Assembly (NCBI GenBank): GCA_013178415.1
Contig: JABLXA010000008.1
Coordinates: 1 to 64,000 of the forward strand
Direction: 5' to 3'
DNA from: Bacillota bacterium
GTDB lineage: Bacteria > Bacillota > SHA-98 > Ch115
DNA length: 64,000 nt
Shown: positions 53,791 through 62,864 of the stretch, in pieces
How the letters are laid out: each line of letters opens with the position of its first letter
How positions within the stretch are numbered: the first letter of the stretch is position 1
Notes under the pieces: model-generated
What the model was told of the DNA's origin: nothing
The model's database searches: none
Seen by the model: only the letters and a program-made list of their open reading frames with translations
Translations under genes and position numbers: made by a program

Positions 53791-56022
53791 GTGAGATACG
53801 ACCGAATATTTCAGCTCAAATACACCGCATCTTATCCTCGATCAGATATACAGGATATGGTTTTCTTCCTACCTGAAACTGGAGGAATCCCGCTGCACTT
53901 CTGGCTTATGAGTGATGCGGAAGCCCCCATATTGCAGATCGATGATATCTATTTAAAACCTCGGAGGATTACCAACAGCTCCCCCCGGTGGCTTGATATG
54001 GGGATAACTACGGAAGTTAAAGGAGGCTTTGGGCAGCTTCGTATTATGGGAATGAGCCCGGCCCAGGCCGCTCGGTCTTTTCTTGTAGTTACTCCTCGAA
54101 CCGATCTTGAAATTGGTGGTAAAATCGAGGATGTAGAACGTACCTTGTGGGGGATATCCCGTCAAGATGCCGGGAGTACCGTAATATCTCCATCACATGT
54201 CACCGTCGGACAGCCTGTATCCTTTACGATCCGCTATTTCGCAGGGCCGAAAGGGTTACCTCCAGGAAGCAGGATTCGATTCGCGGTACCACTGGCATTT
54301 TCAGAGCCTCAAAATGAGGCCCCGGAGAGGGAAGGCTTCGTCTCATGCAAGTCCCCTGGGGGATTCCCTATTTCTATTGAATCTATCGGGAGATCCGAGG
54401 AAACACATGAAGCTATTGATATTATATGTTATCTCTCCAAAGGGCTTCCTCCAGGAGAGGGCATCGAGCTCAACTACCGAACAGAAAGGACATATTTATT
54501 TCCCTGTCGTTTTCACGAGGTTGATCGACGGTACTGGTATTCTAAACTTCCACCCCTCAGCGCGGCGGTTGCGGTAGACGAACGGCGCCTCTTTGTCAGC
54601 CTTGCTGAAGGATCTGGGCATATGGTCGAATTTGTTCCGGGCCCTGCGGAACGTCTTCATCTCTTCCTGCCGGGCAGGCGAAAATATGGGAAAGGGCTCA
54701 AGTTGAGAGGTGTGTTTACAGATAAATACAGGAATGTACCGCCTTCAGGTAAGGTGGCCGCTAATATCGAGCTGTTCCTAGTGCAGGGTGATGAAAAAAT
54801 CGCATTGGGCACACCTGCCGGACATTTCCTTGAGCGGCACCGGTTTGAAATTAGTCTGCCTAACCTAAAGCCCGGAGTATACAGGGCAATAGCCTTGGAT
54901 GCTGTAACCCTGGAAACCCTGGCAATAAGCAACCCTTTGGAGATTCTCCCTCGAGGTAGTGAAGAGCCGGAGATCTACTGGGGCGAGATCCACGGTCATA
55001 CTGAGATGAGCGATGGGTGCGGGGGTTTTGTGGAATTATATCGACATGCCCGACATGAAGGGTGTTTGGATTTCGCGGCAGCTGCAGATCATGCATGCTA
55101 TTTCTCTGATAACGAGTGGCAATGGATGCAGGATATAACTAATAGCTGGAATAGGCCAGGGGAGTTTGTCACACTTGTCGGTTATGAATGGGCCGGGACA
55201 CAGGTTCACAGGAACATCTATACATCAAGGGATCGTCTGGACCTTTTTAGAGGCATGTACCCGCCAACAAGTTCAATTCAGACTGTATGGGAACATTTTA
55301 AGGATGATGAGACGATTGTAGCAGGCCCCCATGCTTCTCTTGCTCATGGGTTAATCTGGGAGTTTCATGAACCATCGATAGAGCGCTTTGTTGAGGTTTA
55401 CTCTATGTGGGGAGCGAGTGATTCGCGGGATAATCCGCTGGCTCCTGTAGCGATCAGTCCAAAGGCCATATCTGTAGATGAATTGCTCAAGGGCGGTGCT
55501 CACCTCGGGTTCACCGGGGGCGGGGACTGTCATGAGGGCCATTGCGGCTTTTCATGCGAAGACCCCGAGCGTCAAGGCAAGGTCCCACATACCTTCGCCC
55601 TCCGGCTTGCATATCGCTGCGGGATGACAGCGGCTCTTCTCGAACGGCTGGACAGGGACTCTCTCATCATGGCCCTCCGGCAAAGGAAGACTTATGCCAC
55701 AACCGGGGCGAGGATTCTTCTTTCGTTCTCAGTTTCTGGAATAGCAATGGGGGGACTGGGCCGGACAGATAGTGCAATTGTAAGAGCCTCTGCCCATGGT
55801 TGCGCTCCCATTAAGAGAATGGAAATCATCAAGGATGGTGAAGTGGCTTTTCGCAAAGATGGGGAAGGCCTGGATATCTCTATTGAATGGAGAGACCCTG
55901 AGCCGCCTTCGCGGGAGCACTTCTATTATGTCCGGCTGATTCAGCAGGACAGCCAGATGGCCTGGTCAAGCCCGGTTTGGGTTATGCCTTGTTGCACTGG
56001 TCAAACTGGGTCACAGATATGA
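53791..56022 (+). CDS. DUF3604 (PHP-like) metalloprotein
   Basis: A 743-residue protein. The N-terminal 390 residues look like beta domains. The PHP-like part begins IYWGEIHGHTEMSDGCGG (about residue 397), then FAAAADHACYFSDNEW, LVGYEWAGTQVHRNIY, VAGPHASLAHGLIWEF and FTGGGDCHEGHCGF, giving the set of His, Asp and Glu metal ligands expected of PHP phosphoesterases or hydrolases. A C-terminal beta segment follows. DUF3604 proteins have no well-established substrate. No signal peptide. The ATG region uses GTG 53791 with GGAGGGAGAGGG ahead. Confidence 0.8.
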   Translation: MRYDRIFQLKYTASYPRSDIQDMVFFLPETGGIPLHFWLMSDAEAPILQIDDIYLKPRRITNSSPRWLDMGITTEVKGGFGQLRIMGMSPAQAARSFLVVTPRTDLEIGGKIEDVERTLWGISRQDAGSTVISPSHVTVGQPVSFTIRYFAGPKGLPPGSRIRFAVPLAFSEPQNEAPEREGFVSCKSPGGFPISIESIGRSEETHEAIDIICYLSKGLPPGEGIELNYRTERTYLFPCRFHEVDRRYWYSKLPPLSAAVAVDERRLFVSLAEGSGHMVEFVPGPAERLHLFLPGRRKYGKGLKLRGVFTDKYRNVPPSGKVAANIELFLVQGDEKIALGTPAGHFLERHRFEISLPNLKPGVYRAIALDAVTLETLAISNPLEILPRGSEEPEIYWGEIHGHTEMSDGCGGFVELYRHARHEGCLDFAAAADHACYFSDNEWQWMQDITNSWNRPGEFVTLVGYEWAGTQVHRNIYTSRDRLDLFRGMYPPTSSIQTVWEHFKDDETIVAGPHASLAHGLIWEFHEPSIERFVEVYSMWGASDSRDNPLAPVAISPKAISVDELLKGGAHLGFTGGGDCHEGHCGFSCEDPERQGKVPHTFALRLAYRCGMTAALLERLDRDSLIMALRQRKTYATTGARILLSFSVSGIAMGGLGRTDSAIVRASAHGCAPIKRMEIIKDGEVAFRKDGEGLDISIEWRDPEPPSREHFYYVRLIQQDSQMAWSSPVWVMPCCTGQTGSQI

Positions 56023-56108
56023 GGCCATGCCATGTTTAATATTGTATCCACCAGTTTGTATACAAGAGCCAAGATACTGCGGGTTATGAAATAAGGAGAG
56101 ATAGCGAA

Positions 56109-57551
56109 ATGGAGCGCCCGAATCTAGTGCTGATTACTGTAGATCAGATGCGCGCCGACTGTCTGGGAATAGACGGGCACCCGGTGGTGGAGACGCCCAA
56201 CCTTGATTATATGGCCAGGGAGGGCGTCAGGTTTTCAGCCGCTTACAGCGCTGTCCCTAGTTGTATTGCCGCCAGGGCTGCTATTCTTACCGGGTTACTG
56301 CAAAGGAACCATGGGCGGACAGGGTACCAAGATGGGGTGCCATGGAACTATGAATGTACTTTACCTGGAGAACTGGCCAGGAGCGGGTACCACACTCAAG
56401 GAATAGGAAAAATGCACTTTTACCCGCCCCGGAATCTGTGTGGATTTCATAATGTAGTACTTCATGATGGATATCTTGGATATGTAAGACGCCTCCCTGG
56501 GGACTATTCATACTATGATGATTATACTCCATGGTTAAAAAGGCATTTAAACGCTGATGTTGATTTTGATGACCACGGCCTTGACTGTAATTCCTGGGTC
56601 GCGCGACCCTGGCATTTGCCTGAATACCTGCATCCAACCAACTGGGTGGTAACTCAGTCCATTGATTTTCTTCGAAGACGGGACCCCACCAAACCTTTCT
56701 TTATGTGGGTATCTTTTGTCCGTCCCCATGCACCCCTCGACTCACCTCAGGTGTACTTTGATCAGTATATTGACCAGGAAATACCATTGCCGCCTGTAGG
56801 GGATTGGGCCGACAAAGAGGACAGGGAGAGATATGGCCTTATTCCGCATACGTTGCGGGGCATAATCGGGGAGAAGGCTCTTCACCGGGCACTGGCCGCA
56901 TATTATGCCTTGATCACGCACATAGACCACCAATTGGGGCGCCTTTTTGCGGCTCTGGCAGAACATGGTGTCCTAGATAACACATTCTTCCTCTTCACCT
57001 CAGATCATGGTGAACTTCTCGGAGATCATAATCTATTCCGCAAGGCTTTGCCCTATGAAGGTTCAGCGCGGGTGCCGTTCATTATGAAGTTTCCAAGCAA
57101 TTGGAATGTCCCACGAGGAATCCTGATCGATAAGCCAGTAGAGTTGCGCGATATAATGCCCACAATGCTTGATGTGGCCGGTGTAGAGCCATCGAGGCAG
57201 GTTGATGGGAGGAGTCTGATACCGCTGGTGACAGGCACCAGTAACTCCTGGCGCGAATATATTCATGGGGAACATGCATATGGCCCGGCTTCTAACCATT
57301 TCATGACAAATGGCAAGGAGAAATATATCTGGTTTTCACAGACGGGCCGCGAACAGTATTTCGATCTGGAACGCGACCCTCAAGAGAGACATGATTTGAT
57401 AGGAGATGAATCTCTAAAAGATAGGATTTCATACTGGCGGTCAATCTTAGTCCGCGAACTGGCTGACAGGGAAGAGGGTTATAGCGACGGGTTCCAACTC
57501 ATCCCAGGAAAGACGCCTAGGGCTATCCTCAGTTCTCTTTGCCCTGCGTAG
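56109..57551 (+). CDS. Sulfatase (type I, formylglycine)
   Basis: A 480-residue alkaline-phosphatase-fold sulfatase. NLVLITVDQMRADCLG supplies the first metal Asp, and the catalytic motif is SCIAARAAILTG with Cys52 in C-x-A-x-R, the version converted to formylglycine. FFLFTSDHGELLGDHNLFRKALPYEGSARVPFIMKFPS shows the later DHG metal motif (quoted in part: SDHGELLGDH). There is no signal peptide, so it may act in the cytoplasm on an imported sulfated glycan. ATG 56109 follows AAGGAGAG. An anaerobic sulfatase-maturing enzyme is expected elsewhere. Confidence 0.92.
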   Translation: MERPNLVLITVDQMRADCLGIDGHPVVETPNLDYMAREGVRFSAAYSAVPSCIAARAAILTGLLQRNHGRTGYQDGVPWNYECTLPGELARSGYHTQGIGKMHFYPPRNLCGFHNVVLHDGYLGYVRRLPGDYSYYDDYTPWLKRHLNADVDFDDHGLDCNSWVARPWHLPEYLHPTNWVVTQSIDFLRRRDPTKPFFMWVSFVRPHAPLDSPQVYFDQYIDQEIPLPPVGDWADKEDRERYGLIPHTLRGIIGEKALHRALAAYYALITHIDHQLGRLFAALAEHGVLDNTFFLFTSDHGELLGDHNLFRKALPYEGSARVPFIMKFPSNWNVPRGILIDKPVELRDIMPTMLDVAGVEPSRQVDGRSLIPLVTGTSNSWREYIHGEHAYGPASNHFMTNGKEKYIWFSQTGREQYFDLERDPQERHDLIGDESLKDRISYWRSILVRELADREEGYSDGFQLIPGKTPRAILSSLCPA

Positions 57552-57871
57552 CATAAAATGTCTTTATGGCACCCAGGTTAGATGTCATGGATCTTCACCC
57601 CTTCTTAAGCAGAAAAGGGGTGATGAGGGCGTTGACTTCTCCCAATTGAATGGGAGCAAAGACTGCACCTTGATGAGCGAGATAATGCCATAATCTCCAT
57701 ATAGTCTCCCAATATGGGGGACTGTATGGAGTTGGGGTGACGTTATCATCATCGCTCCTGGCAATCGACTCGGGTATCTCAATGAGAGGTGCCTGCGCGC
57801 GCCCATAGCTCTCTTACCCTCTCCACCAGGGAAGGGGCGCTCTTCTCGATGGACCTTAGGAGGCCCCTTTG
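57552..57871. other. Intergenic with two hairpins
   Basis: Holds the terminator-like stem at 57595-57623 and an imperfect stem around 57697-57730. No gene supported. Confidence 0.45.
57595..57623 (+). terminator. Possible terminator after the sulfatase gene
   Basis: A 9-base perfect stem TCACCCCTT/AAGGGGTGA with an 11-base loop lies 43 bases after the stop. No T-run. Confidence 0.4.
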
Positions 57872-58057
57872 ATGTACACGGAGCCTTATCTATGGACGCC
57901 TGTGAAATTCATTCTCCTCTCAGACCTCCAGCTTAAAGCCCAGGCGCCCACTACGGTAAAGCTCGCAGGGCAACAGGAGGCTGATTTCATCATTTACACT
58001 GGCGACCTTGTGAATACGCCCGGACGTGTTTTTGATGGATTTACTGTAGCCCAATAG
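57872..58057 (+). pseudogene. Calcineurin-like phosphoesterase, N-terminal fragment
   Basis: ATG 57872 follows TAGGAGG by 8 bases. The text FILLSDLQLKAQAPTTVKLA and DFIIYTGDLVNTPGRVFDGF has the D and GD(L/V)xN motifs of metallophosphoesterases. It stops after about 61 residues, where a full protein would need 200 or more. Confidence 0.65.
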
Positions 58058-58092
58058 TCTAACTACTCTATGTGGGCCGGGGAGGCTTCGAT

Positions 58093-58119
58093 GAGGCTGT
58101 TCATTTGATGAACAGCCTC
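58093..58119. repeat. Perfect 12-base palindrome with 3-base loop
   Basis: GAGGCTGTTCAT at 58093-58104 is matched by ATGAACAGCCTC at 58108-58119. It resembles IS inverted ends brought together or a hairpin. It lies among broken genes. Confidence 0.5.
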
Positions 58120-58185
58120 TCGCTTCATCTCATCGCGCTTTTCTATTGCGGGCTGCGTGCGGATGATTCGCCGCGGCACGCGATA

Positions 58186-58395
58186 TCAAGACTTCCTCGT
58201 TTGTGGTTCCTTCCGCACATCAATAACCTCGCCTTTTGTAATGCGAACCAGCTCCGCCGGAGTTGTTCTGAAGACTGAGTGCGATGTGCCGGCGGCTTCA
58301 GCAGACGTGCGAGTGCTTGCGGCCAGTTCTATTACCTGCGCGCTGGAGCCTGAGGATGTCAGCGCGTCTAAAACTCATTCAGCATTGGGGTGCAT
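58186..58395 (-). pseudogene. YbaK/EbsC-type aminoacyl-tRNA deacylase gene, nonsense-mutated fragment
   Basis: ATG 58395 has AAAGGAGT 7 bases upstream. The text is MHPNAE, a TGA stop, then VLDALTSSGSSAQVIELAAS and TRTSAEAAG, the typical start of YbaK-like proteins. A Cys/Arg-like CGA to TGA change at codon 7 would explain the stop. After EAAG the match fades and the frame ends at 58186. Confidence 0.6.
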
Positions 58396-58463
58396 CGGGC
58401 GTACTCCTTTCTATAAAAGAGCTACGTGAAAGGAACACGTGCAACGGGCATGACAGCAATTCC

Positions 58464-58985
58464 TCATCTATCAAAAAACGGGTTCTTGCCGGTCGCTGAA
58501 AGGGGGATCCCTACTGCAACATCCGCATCGATTAGACCCATCTTGCGCGCCAGAACTCCTATACGGTACATGATTCGATTATCCACATTATGTATGGATG
58601 CAGTCTTAGCTGCAGAACCCATAGCTATTCCCAGGTCCATGAGCCGCCAGGCACAAAATGGTCCAGAGAATTCCGGGCCGTTGTGAGCTGTCGGCAGGTC
58701 GGCGCAACTATCAAAACCACATGCCCCACAGTTGAGGCCTGCGGTCTTGGCCCCTTTCAACCCAATCAAAAGCACCGCACCACTGTCTGATGTATTTCTC
58801 CCGTCACGGTCGAAATTTCGTTTGCCAGTTTCGGCTCCGTAGCGTGCCATCTCTTCGCCGAGCGCCTTGAGCTTTTCCCCTGTAATTACAGCGGTGACTA
58901 TGAAGTCCTTCCCCGCCGCTTTGGGAGCGGTCCTTGCTGATAAAGCCATAAGATCTGCAACAAGTTTGATGACATCGTCCATCAT
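58464..58985 (-). CDS. DUF2148 ferredoxin-like protein
   Basis: An intact small protein of about 170 residues. Its cysteine cluster is GLNCGACGFDSCADLP (about residue 92), then a GPFCAWRLMDLGIAMGSA segment and DADVAVGIPLSATGKNPFFDR at the C-terminus, all standard for DUF2148, thought to bind an Fe-S cluster in anaerobes. GGGAGGTG lies 5-8 bases before the ATG pair at 58985/58982. Its neighbours on both sides are broken genes. Confidence 0.88.
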   Translation of the reverse strand: MMDDVIKLVADLMALSARTAPKAAGKDFIVTAVITGEKLKALGEEMARYGAETGKRNFDRDGRNTSDSGAVLLIGLKGAKTAGLNCGACGFDSCADLPTAHNGPEFSGPFCAWRLMDLGIAMGSAAKTASIHNVDNRIMYRIGVLARKMGLIDADVAVGIPLSATGKNPFFDR

Positions 58986-59146
58986 TGACACCTCCCTCAT
59001 GTGTATTCCCTGCGGAGTTGCTTTGTGTTCCGGAGCTGCAGATAGCCAAGTTCGGACTTAAACCAGGTATAGAACATACACGGAACGCAGGCAACAGCGG
59101 AGGAGCGCGTTCCTTGAATTCAGGGCTTGGCCATCCACATTTCTGT

Positions 59147-59672
59147 TTATTTGATTCGCTTCAAATGGCGTGTCACCTTCCATGGGAGCCACGCATTTTT
59201 GGGGATGTCGAGTTGTCCGATATCCTTCCCTCGAGCAATAGCACAGAAATTCCTCCTGGTTCTTCTATGGGTTTGATCACCACGGGATCCTTTTGAGGGC
59301 AAAGGCCGCATTTCCCCAGGCTTTACCATGGGATAATCCGACAACGCGCTCGCCAGCTGCAAGTAGGACCTGGCGGCCTCCTATTTCTTTGGAAAGATCG
59401 AGGCATGCTTTGACATAATCCATGCATTCAGCCAATTCTTGCTTATCTCCTGAGGCGATGTTGCCGGGCAAAATCATCACCATATTGGAGACAACATTGG
59501 AGACAACGAGTCCTAGATTCTCTGCAGTGCGCGCCAGGGATCTCCGATCGTCTCCTGTTAGCGTCCAGGGATCCCCCTGCTTTGCTGCAAAGTAGTCTAC
59601 ATGTTTTGCTCCGAGCTTTGCAATGGAATGCATTGCTTCCACGTCACTTCCCAATATTCTGCGGCTTAGCAA
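59147..59672 (-). pseudogene. Sugar phosphate isomerase/epimerase-like TIM barrel, decayed
   Basis: The first piece (59277-59672) reads GAKHVDYFAAKQGDPWTLTG, DDRRSLARTAENLGLVVSNV and VKACLDLSKEIGGRQVLLAA, a xylose-isomerase-like barrel fragment. After KRIPW it stops; related text (VIKPIEEPGG) continues in another frame and a third ends at 59147. At least two frameshifts and a lost N-terminus. Confidence 0.65.
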
Positions 59673-59884
59673 TACAACGGGCCTTGACCTTCCCTCGAGG
59701 GTTTCCGAATAATATCGGCAATTGAGAATAATCTATTAATTAAAAGGAATCTGGGTTCCCTCTTGCAATAACTAGATTAGATGCCTGTGACCGTTGTTAT
59801 ATTCTGCCTGTAGCTATTCAAGGGAGGTGATCAATACTCGCAGATCAAGGTGGCCAGGTTTTGCAGAAAGGAGGTTGTCTAATA

Positions 59885-60379
59885 GTGGGGAATCCCTTGA
59901 GGCATCTTCTAGCCATATTGCTCATAGTGATTCTGAGCATTTGTTTCGCTGGCCTTGCCCTGTCGCAAGGGTCGGAAGATGAGGATGTGATTTCGGATTT
60001 AAAGGCTCAAATCGAAGACCTCAATATTCGTCTTGAGGCCGCAATAGCTCTCGCAGAAAGTCTTCAGGAGCAGCGACTCAAGGATATTAAGAAGTATGAG
60101 GAGCAGATCAATAGTCTAAAGGCTGAACTGGAAGATATGGGCGTTCGGCTGGAAGCAGCCGCAGCTTTGGCCGATTCGTATGCAGAACAACTGCAAAAGG
60201 TGACGGAAAAGTATGAAAGTCAGATCGCCGAATTCAAACAGACAGTAGAGGACCTGGAGGTACGTCTTGGGGCTGCCACCGAACTCAGCATAAGCCTTCA
60301 AGAGATGATTGATAAACTTAAGGCTCAATATGAGGCAAAGATTGCTGAGCTACAGGGACAGCCAAAATCGGAAAGGTGA
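59885..60379 (+). CDS. Secreted coiled-coil protein with three 39-residue repeats
   Basis: From GTG 59885 (AAAGGAGG 10 bases ahead) a signal peptide, HLLAILLIVILSICFAGLALS, is followed by a charged helix to the end. The helix is three repeats of about 39 residues, each starting (I/L/V)ED(L/M)xVRLEAA or the like and ending near KYEEQI, KYESQI or QYEAKI. Heptads of Leu/Ala predict a coiled coil of about 115 residues. No known domain. It ends 38 bases before the ABC binding protein start, so it is in the same operon and may help assemble or tether the importer. About 164 residues. Confidence 0.75.
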   Translation: MGNPLRHLLAILLIVILSICFAGLALSQGSEDEDVISDLKAQIEDLNIRLEAAIALAESLQEQRLKDIKKYEEQINSLKAELEDMGVRLEAAAALADSYAEQLQKVTEKYESQIAEFKQTVEDLEVRLGAATELSISLQEMIDKLKAQYEAKIAELQGQPKSER

Positions 60380-60417
60380 TTTCATTCCAAATTGAAATAC
60401 GGGGAGGAGATGAGTTT

Positions 60418-61827
60418 ATGTTGGTGAGGCGCGGTAAGTTGTCCAGGATTCTGGCCTTCGTGTTTATCTTTGCTTTGCTCCTTTCCATTGGTGTAGCCGG
60501 GTTTGCTGCTACAAAGAAGACAAAGGTTATCATCTGGGGGCTTAACACAACAGTCCCGGGCGGGGCTCAAGAACTGGCAAAGCAGATAAAGGAAAAGTTT
60601 TCAGACATCGATCTAGTTCCTCAGGTCCAGGTGGCAGGAGCAGGTCAGACCCTTGAGAGCATGCAAAAACTTCTTACGGCCATAGCGGCGGGCAATCCAC
60701 CGGAAATCACGACAATTGACCGGTTCGTTGTCGGTGGATGGGCGGCTCGTGGTGCTCTCAGACCGTTGGATGATCTTATCGAAAGAGACAAGGTAGACCT
60801 TTCCCAGTGGTACCCGGTTTGTCTGGATGAAGCCAAATTCAATGGCAAGGTCTACGCAATGTCTTCAGGAACTGATGACCGGGCAATGTATTACAATCGG
60901 GAACTCATGAGAGAGGCTGGCATGAATCCAGATGCGCCGCCAAAAACATGGGATGAATTGATGGAAGCGGCTAAGAAATTGACGGTAACAGACTCGCGAG
61001 GTAATCTCAAGCAAATCGGGTTTATCCCCATGTTTGGCAACAGCTGGCTGTATCTCTATGGGTGGCAAAATGGCGGCGAATTTTTGTCTGAGGATGGTAA
61101 GACTGCGACTCTCAATGATCCTAAGATCGTTGAGGCTATCGAGTGGATTGTTTCTGTGTATGATGCTCTAGGTGGCGCGGAGAAGATTCAAGGATTCCAG
61201 GCATCTTTCCAGCCTGGCGCCCAGGATCCATTTCTTACTGGGAAGGTTGCTCTGATGATAAATGGCAACTGGGTACTTAATACCATAGCCCGCTATAGGC
61301 CCGACATCGATTTTGCCGTCGCCCCGGCCCCTGTGCCAAAGAAACGTTACCTACAGGAGGGAGAATTCAAGGGTAAGCCTCAATTCATCACCTGGTCTGG
61401 GGGGTGGGCGTGGGCAATTCCCAGGGGGGTTAAGAATGTAGATGCGGCCTGGAAAGTTATTAAGTTCATGACAGGGGTCGAAGGCCATCTGGCAATCGCT
61501 AAGGGTGACTATGAGTATAATAAATCACTTGGGAATCCATATGTGCCTGGGATGACTTCACTCAAACCTGCTGACAAAGCTCTAGCAGAAAAATATCTTC
61601 CGCTTCTTCAGAGGGAAAGCTTGAGGAAAGCCTATCAAGTATTTAGTGATCTGATGAAGGTAAGCCGATATCGGCCGGTGACTCCAGTGGCTTCGGAGCT
61701 TTGGACTGAACACGTAAGAGTTGTAGACCTCGCCATATTCCATAAGATGACTCCAAAAGAGGCGGCTGACTTCTGTAATGCCAACGTTCAGAAGGCGCTT
61801 GATACTTTCTGGAAGAGCAGAAAATAG
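60418..61827 (+). CDS. ABC transporter sugar-binding protein (family 1)
   Basis: About 469 residues. The signal peptide ILAFVFIFALLLSIGVAGFA is cleaved near GFAA-TKK. The text contains MQKLLTAIAAGNPPEITTIDRF, ARGALRPLDDLIERDKVDL, AMYYNRELMREAGMNPDAPPKTWDELMEAAKKL (in parts) and GKVALMINGNWVLNTIARY, the family 1 marks. No lipobox. ATG 60418 lies after GGGGAGGAG. It follows the coiled-coil gene and precedes two permeases. Confidence 0.92.
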   Translation: MLVRRGKLSRILAFVFIFALLLSIGVAGFAATKKTKVIIWGLNTTVPGGAQELAKQIKEKFSDIDLVPQVQVAGAGQTLESMQKLLTAIAAGNPPEITTIDRFVVGGWAARGALRPLDDLIERDKVDLSQWYPVCLDEAKFNGKVYAMSSGTDDRAMYYNRELMREAGMNPDAPPKTWDELMEAAKKLTVTDSRGNLKQIGFIPMFGNSWLYLYGWQNGGEFLSEDGKTATLNDPKIVEAIEWIVSVYDALGGAEKIQGFQASFQPGAQDPFLTGKVALMINGNWVLNTIARYRPDIDFAVAPAPVPKKRYLQEGEFKGKPQFITWSGGWAWAIPRGVKNVDAAWKVIKFMTGVEGHLAIAKGDYEYNKSLGNPYVPGMTSLKPADKALAEKYLPLLQRESLRKAYQVFSDLMKVSRYRPVTPVASELWTEHVRVVDLAIFHKMTPKEAADFCNANVQKALDTFWKSRK

Positions 61828-61934
61828 GTGACTAGTTCGATGTGGTGGCACGGACGATTCACCACAGGTCCGTGCCCCATTTGGATGGCCTTGGTGAGAG
61901 ATGCCTATCGAGATCTTCACTAGAGGTGATGAGG

Positions 61935-62858
61935 ATGACCAATAGGCCTATGCTGGCACATAGTTCTGGCCGCCTCAGGAGGGCCGAGATTAGGGCCGGG
62001 GTGCTTTTTGCATCGCCATGGATGGCAGGGTTTCTCTTATTTACCCTCGGTCCGCTGGTGGCGTCCATATGGCTGAGCATGACACAGTATGATGTTTTAA
62101 CACCCCCAAGGTTTGTTGGTCTTGACAACTATAGGAACATCATATTAGCAGATCGTCTATTCTATAAGTCACTTTACAATACGTTGTATATCACAGTCTT
62201 TGGGGTCCCAGCCAACATTTTGATGGGGCTCGGCATAGCCATGCTTCTCAATCTTAAGGTGAAAGGCATGCATTTCTATAGAACCATATACTATCTGCCT
62301 TCCATTGTACCCACGGTGGCTAGCGCGATACTGTGGATGTGGTTGTTGAACCCCCAATTCGGTCTAATAAACGCGGCGCTTTCTCTTCTAGGAATAAGCG
62401 GGCCAGCCTGGTTATCAAGTGAGGCATGGTCGAAGCCATCCATAATCCTCATGGGCTTGTGGGGCGCCGGAGGAAGTATGGTCATATACCTGGCAGGATT
62501 GAAGGGGATTCCTGAACAGCTTTACGAGGCTGCAGAGATTGATGGCGCAGGGATCTGGGCCAAGTTCTTCAAGATCACTCTCCCTATGCTGACACCTACC
62601 CTTTTCTTCAACCTTATAATGGGCATCATTGGACACCTTCAGATTTTCGCTCAAGCCTATATCATGACAGGCGGGGGGCCGGTGGATTCCACGCTTTTCT
62701 ATGTGTATTACCTTTTCAATAACGCCTTCGCATATTTCAAAATGGGCTATGCCTCGGCCCTGGCCTGGATACTCTTTCTAATAATCTTGGTCATCACCCT
62801 AATTCAATTCCATTTTGCCAACAGGTGGGTCTACTACGAAGGCGCGGAAAGGGGTTGA
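61935..62858 (+). CDS. ABC sugar permease, MalF/UgpA type
   Basis: Six membrane segments. The EAA loop is LYEAAEIDGAGIWAKFFKIT followed by LPMLTP; later FAQAYIMTGGGPVDST and YLFNNAFAYFKMGYASALAW. ATG 61935 has AGAGGTG 6 bases ahead; ATG 61929 abuts it and longer starts add atypical residues. It works with the adjacent MalG-type permease. No ATPase encoded nearby. Confidence 0.93.
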   Translation: MTNRPMLAHSSGRLRRAEIRAGVLFASPWMAGFLLFTLGPLVASIWLSMTQYDVLTPPRFVGLDNYRNIILADRLFYKSLYNTLYITVFGVPANILMGLGIAMLLNLKVKGMHFYRTIYYLPSIVPTVASAILWMWLLNPQFGLINAALSLLGISGPAWLSSEAWSKPSIILMGLWGAGGSMVIYLAGLKGIPEQLYEAAEIDGAGIWAKFFKITLPMLTPTLFFNLIMGIIGHLQIFAQAYIMTGGGPVDSTLFYVYYLFNNAFAYFKMGYASALAWILFLIILVITLIQFHFANRWVYYEGAERG

Positions 62859-62864
62859 TCCTTT

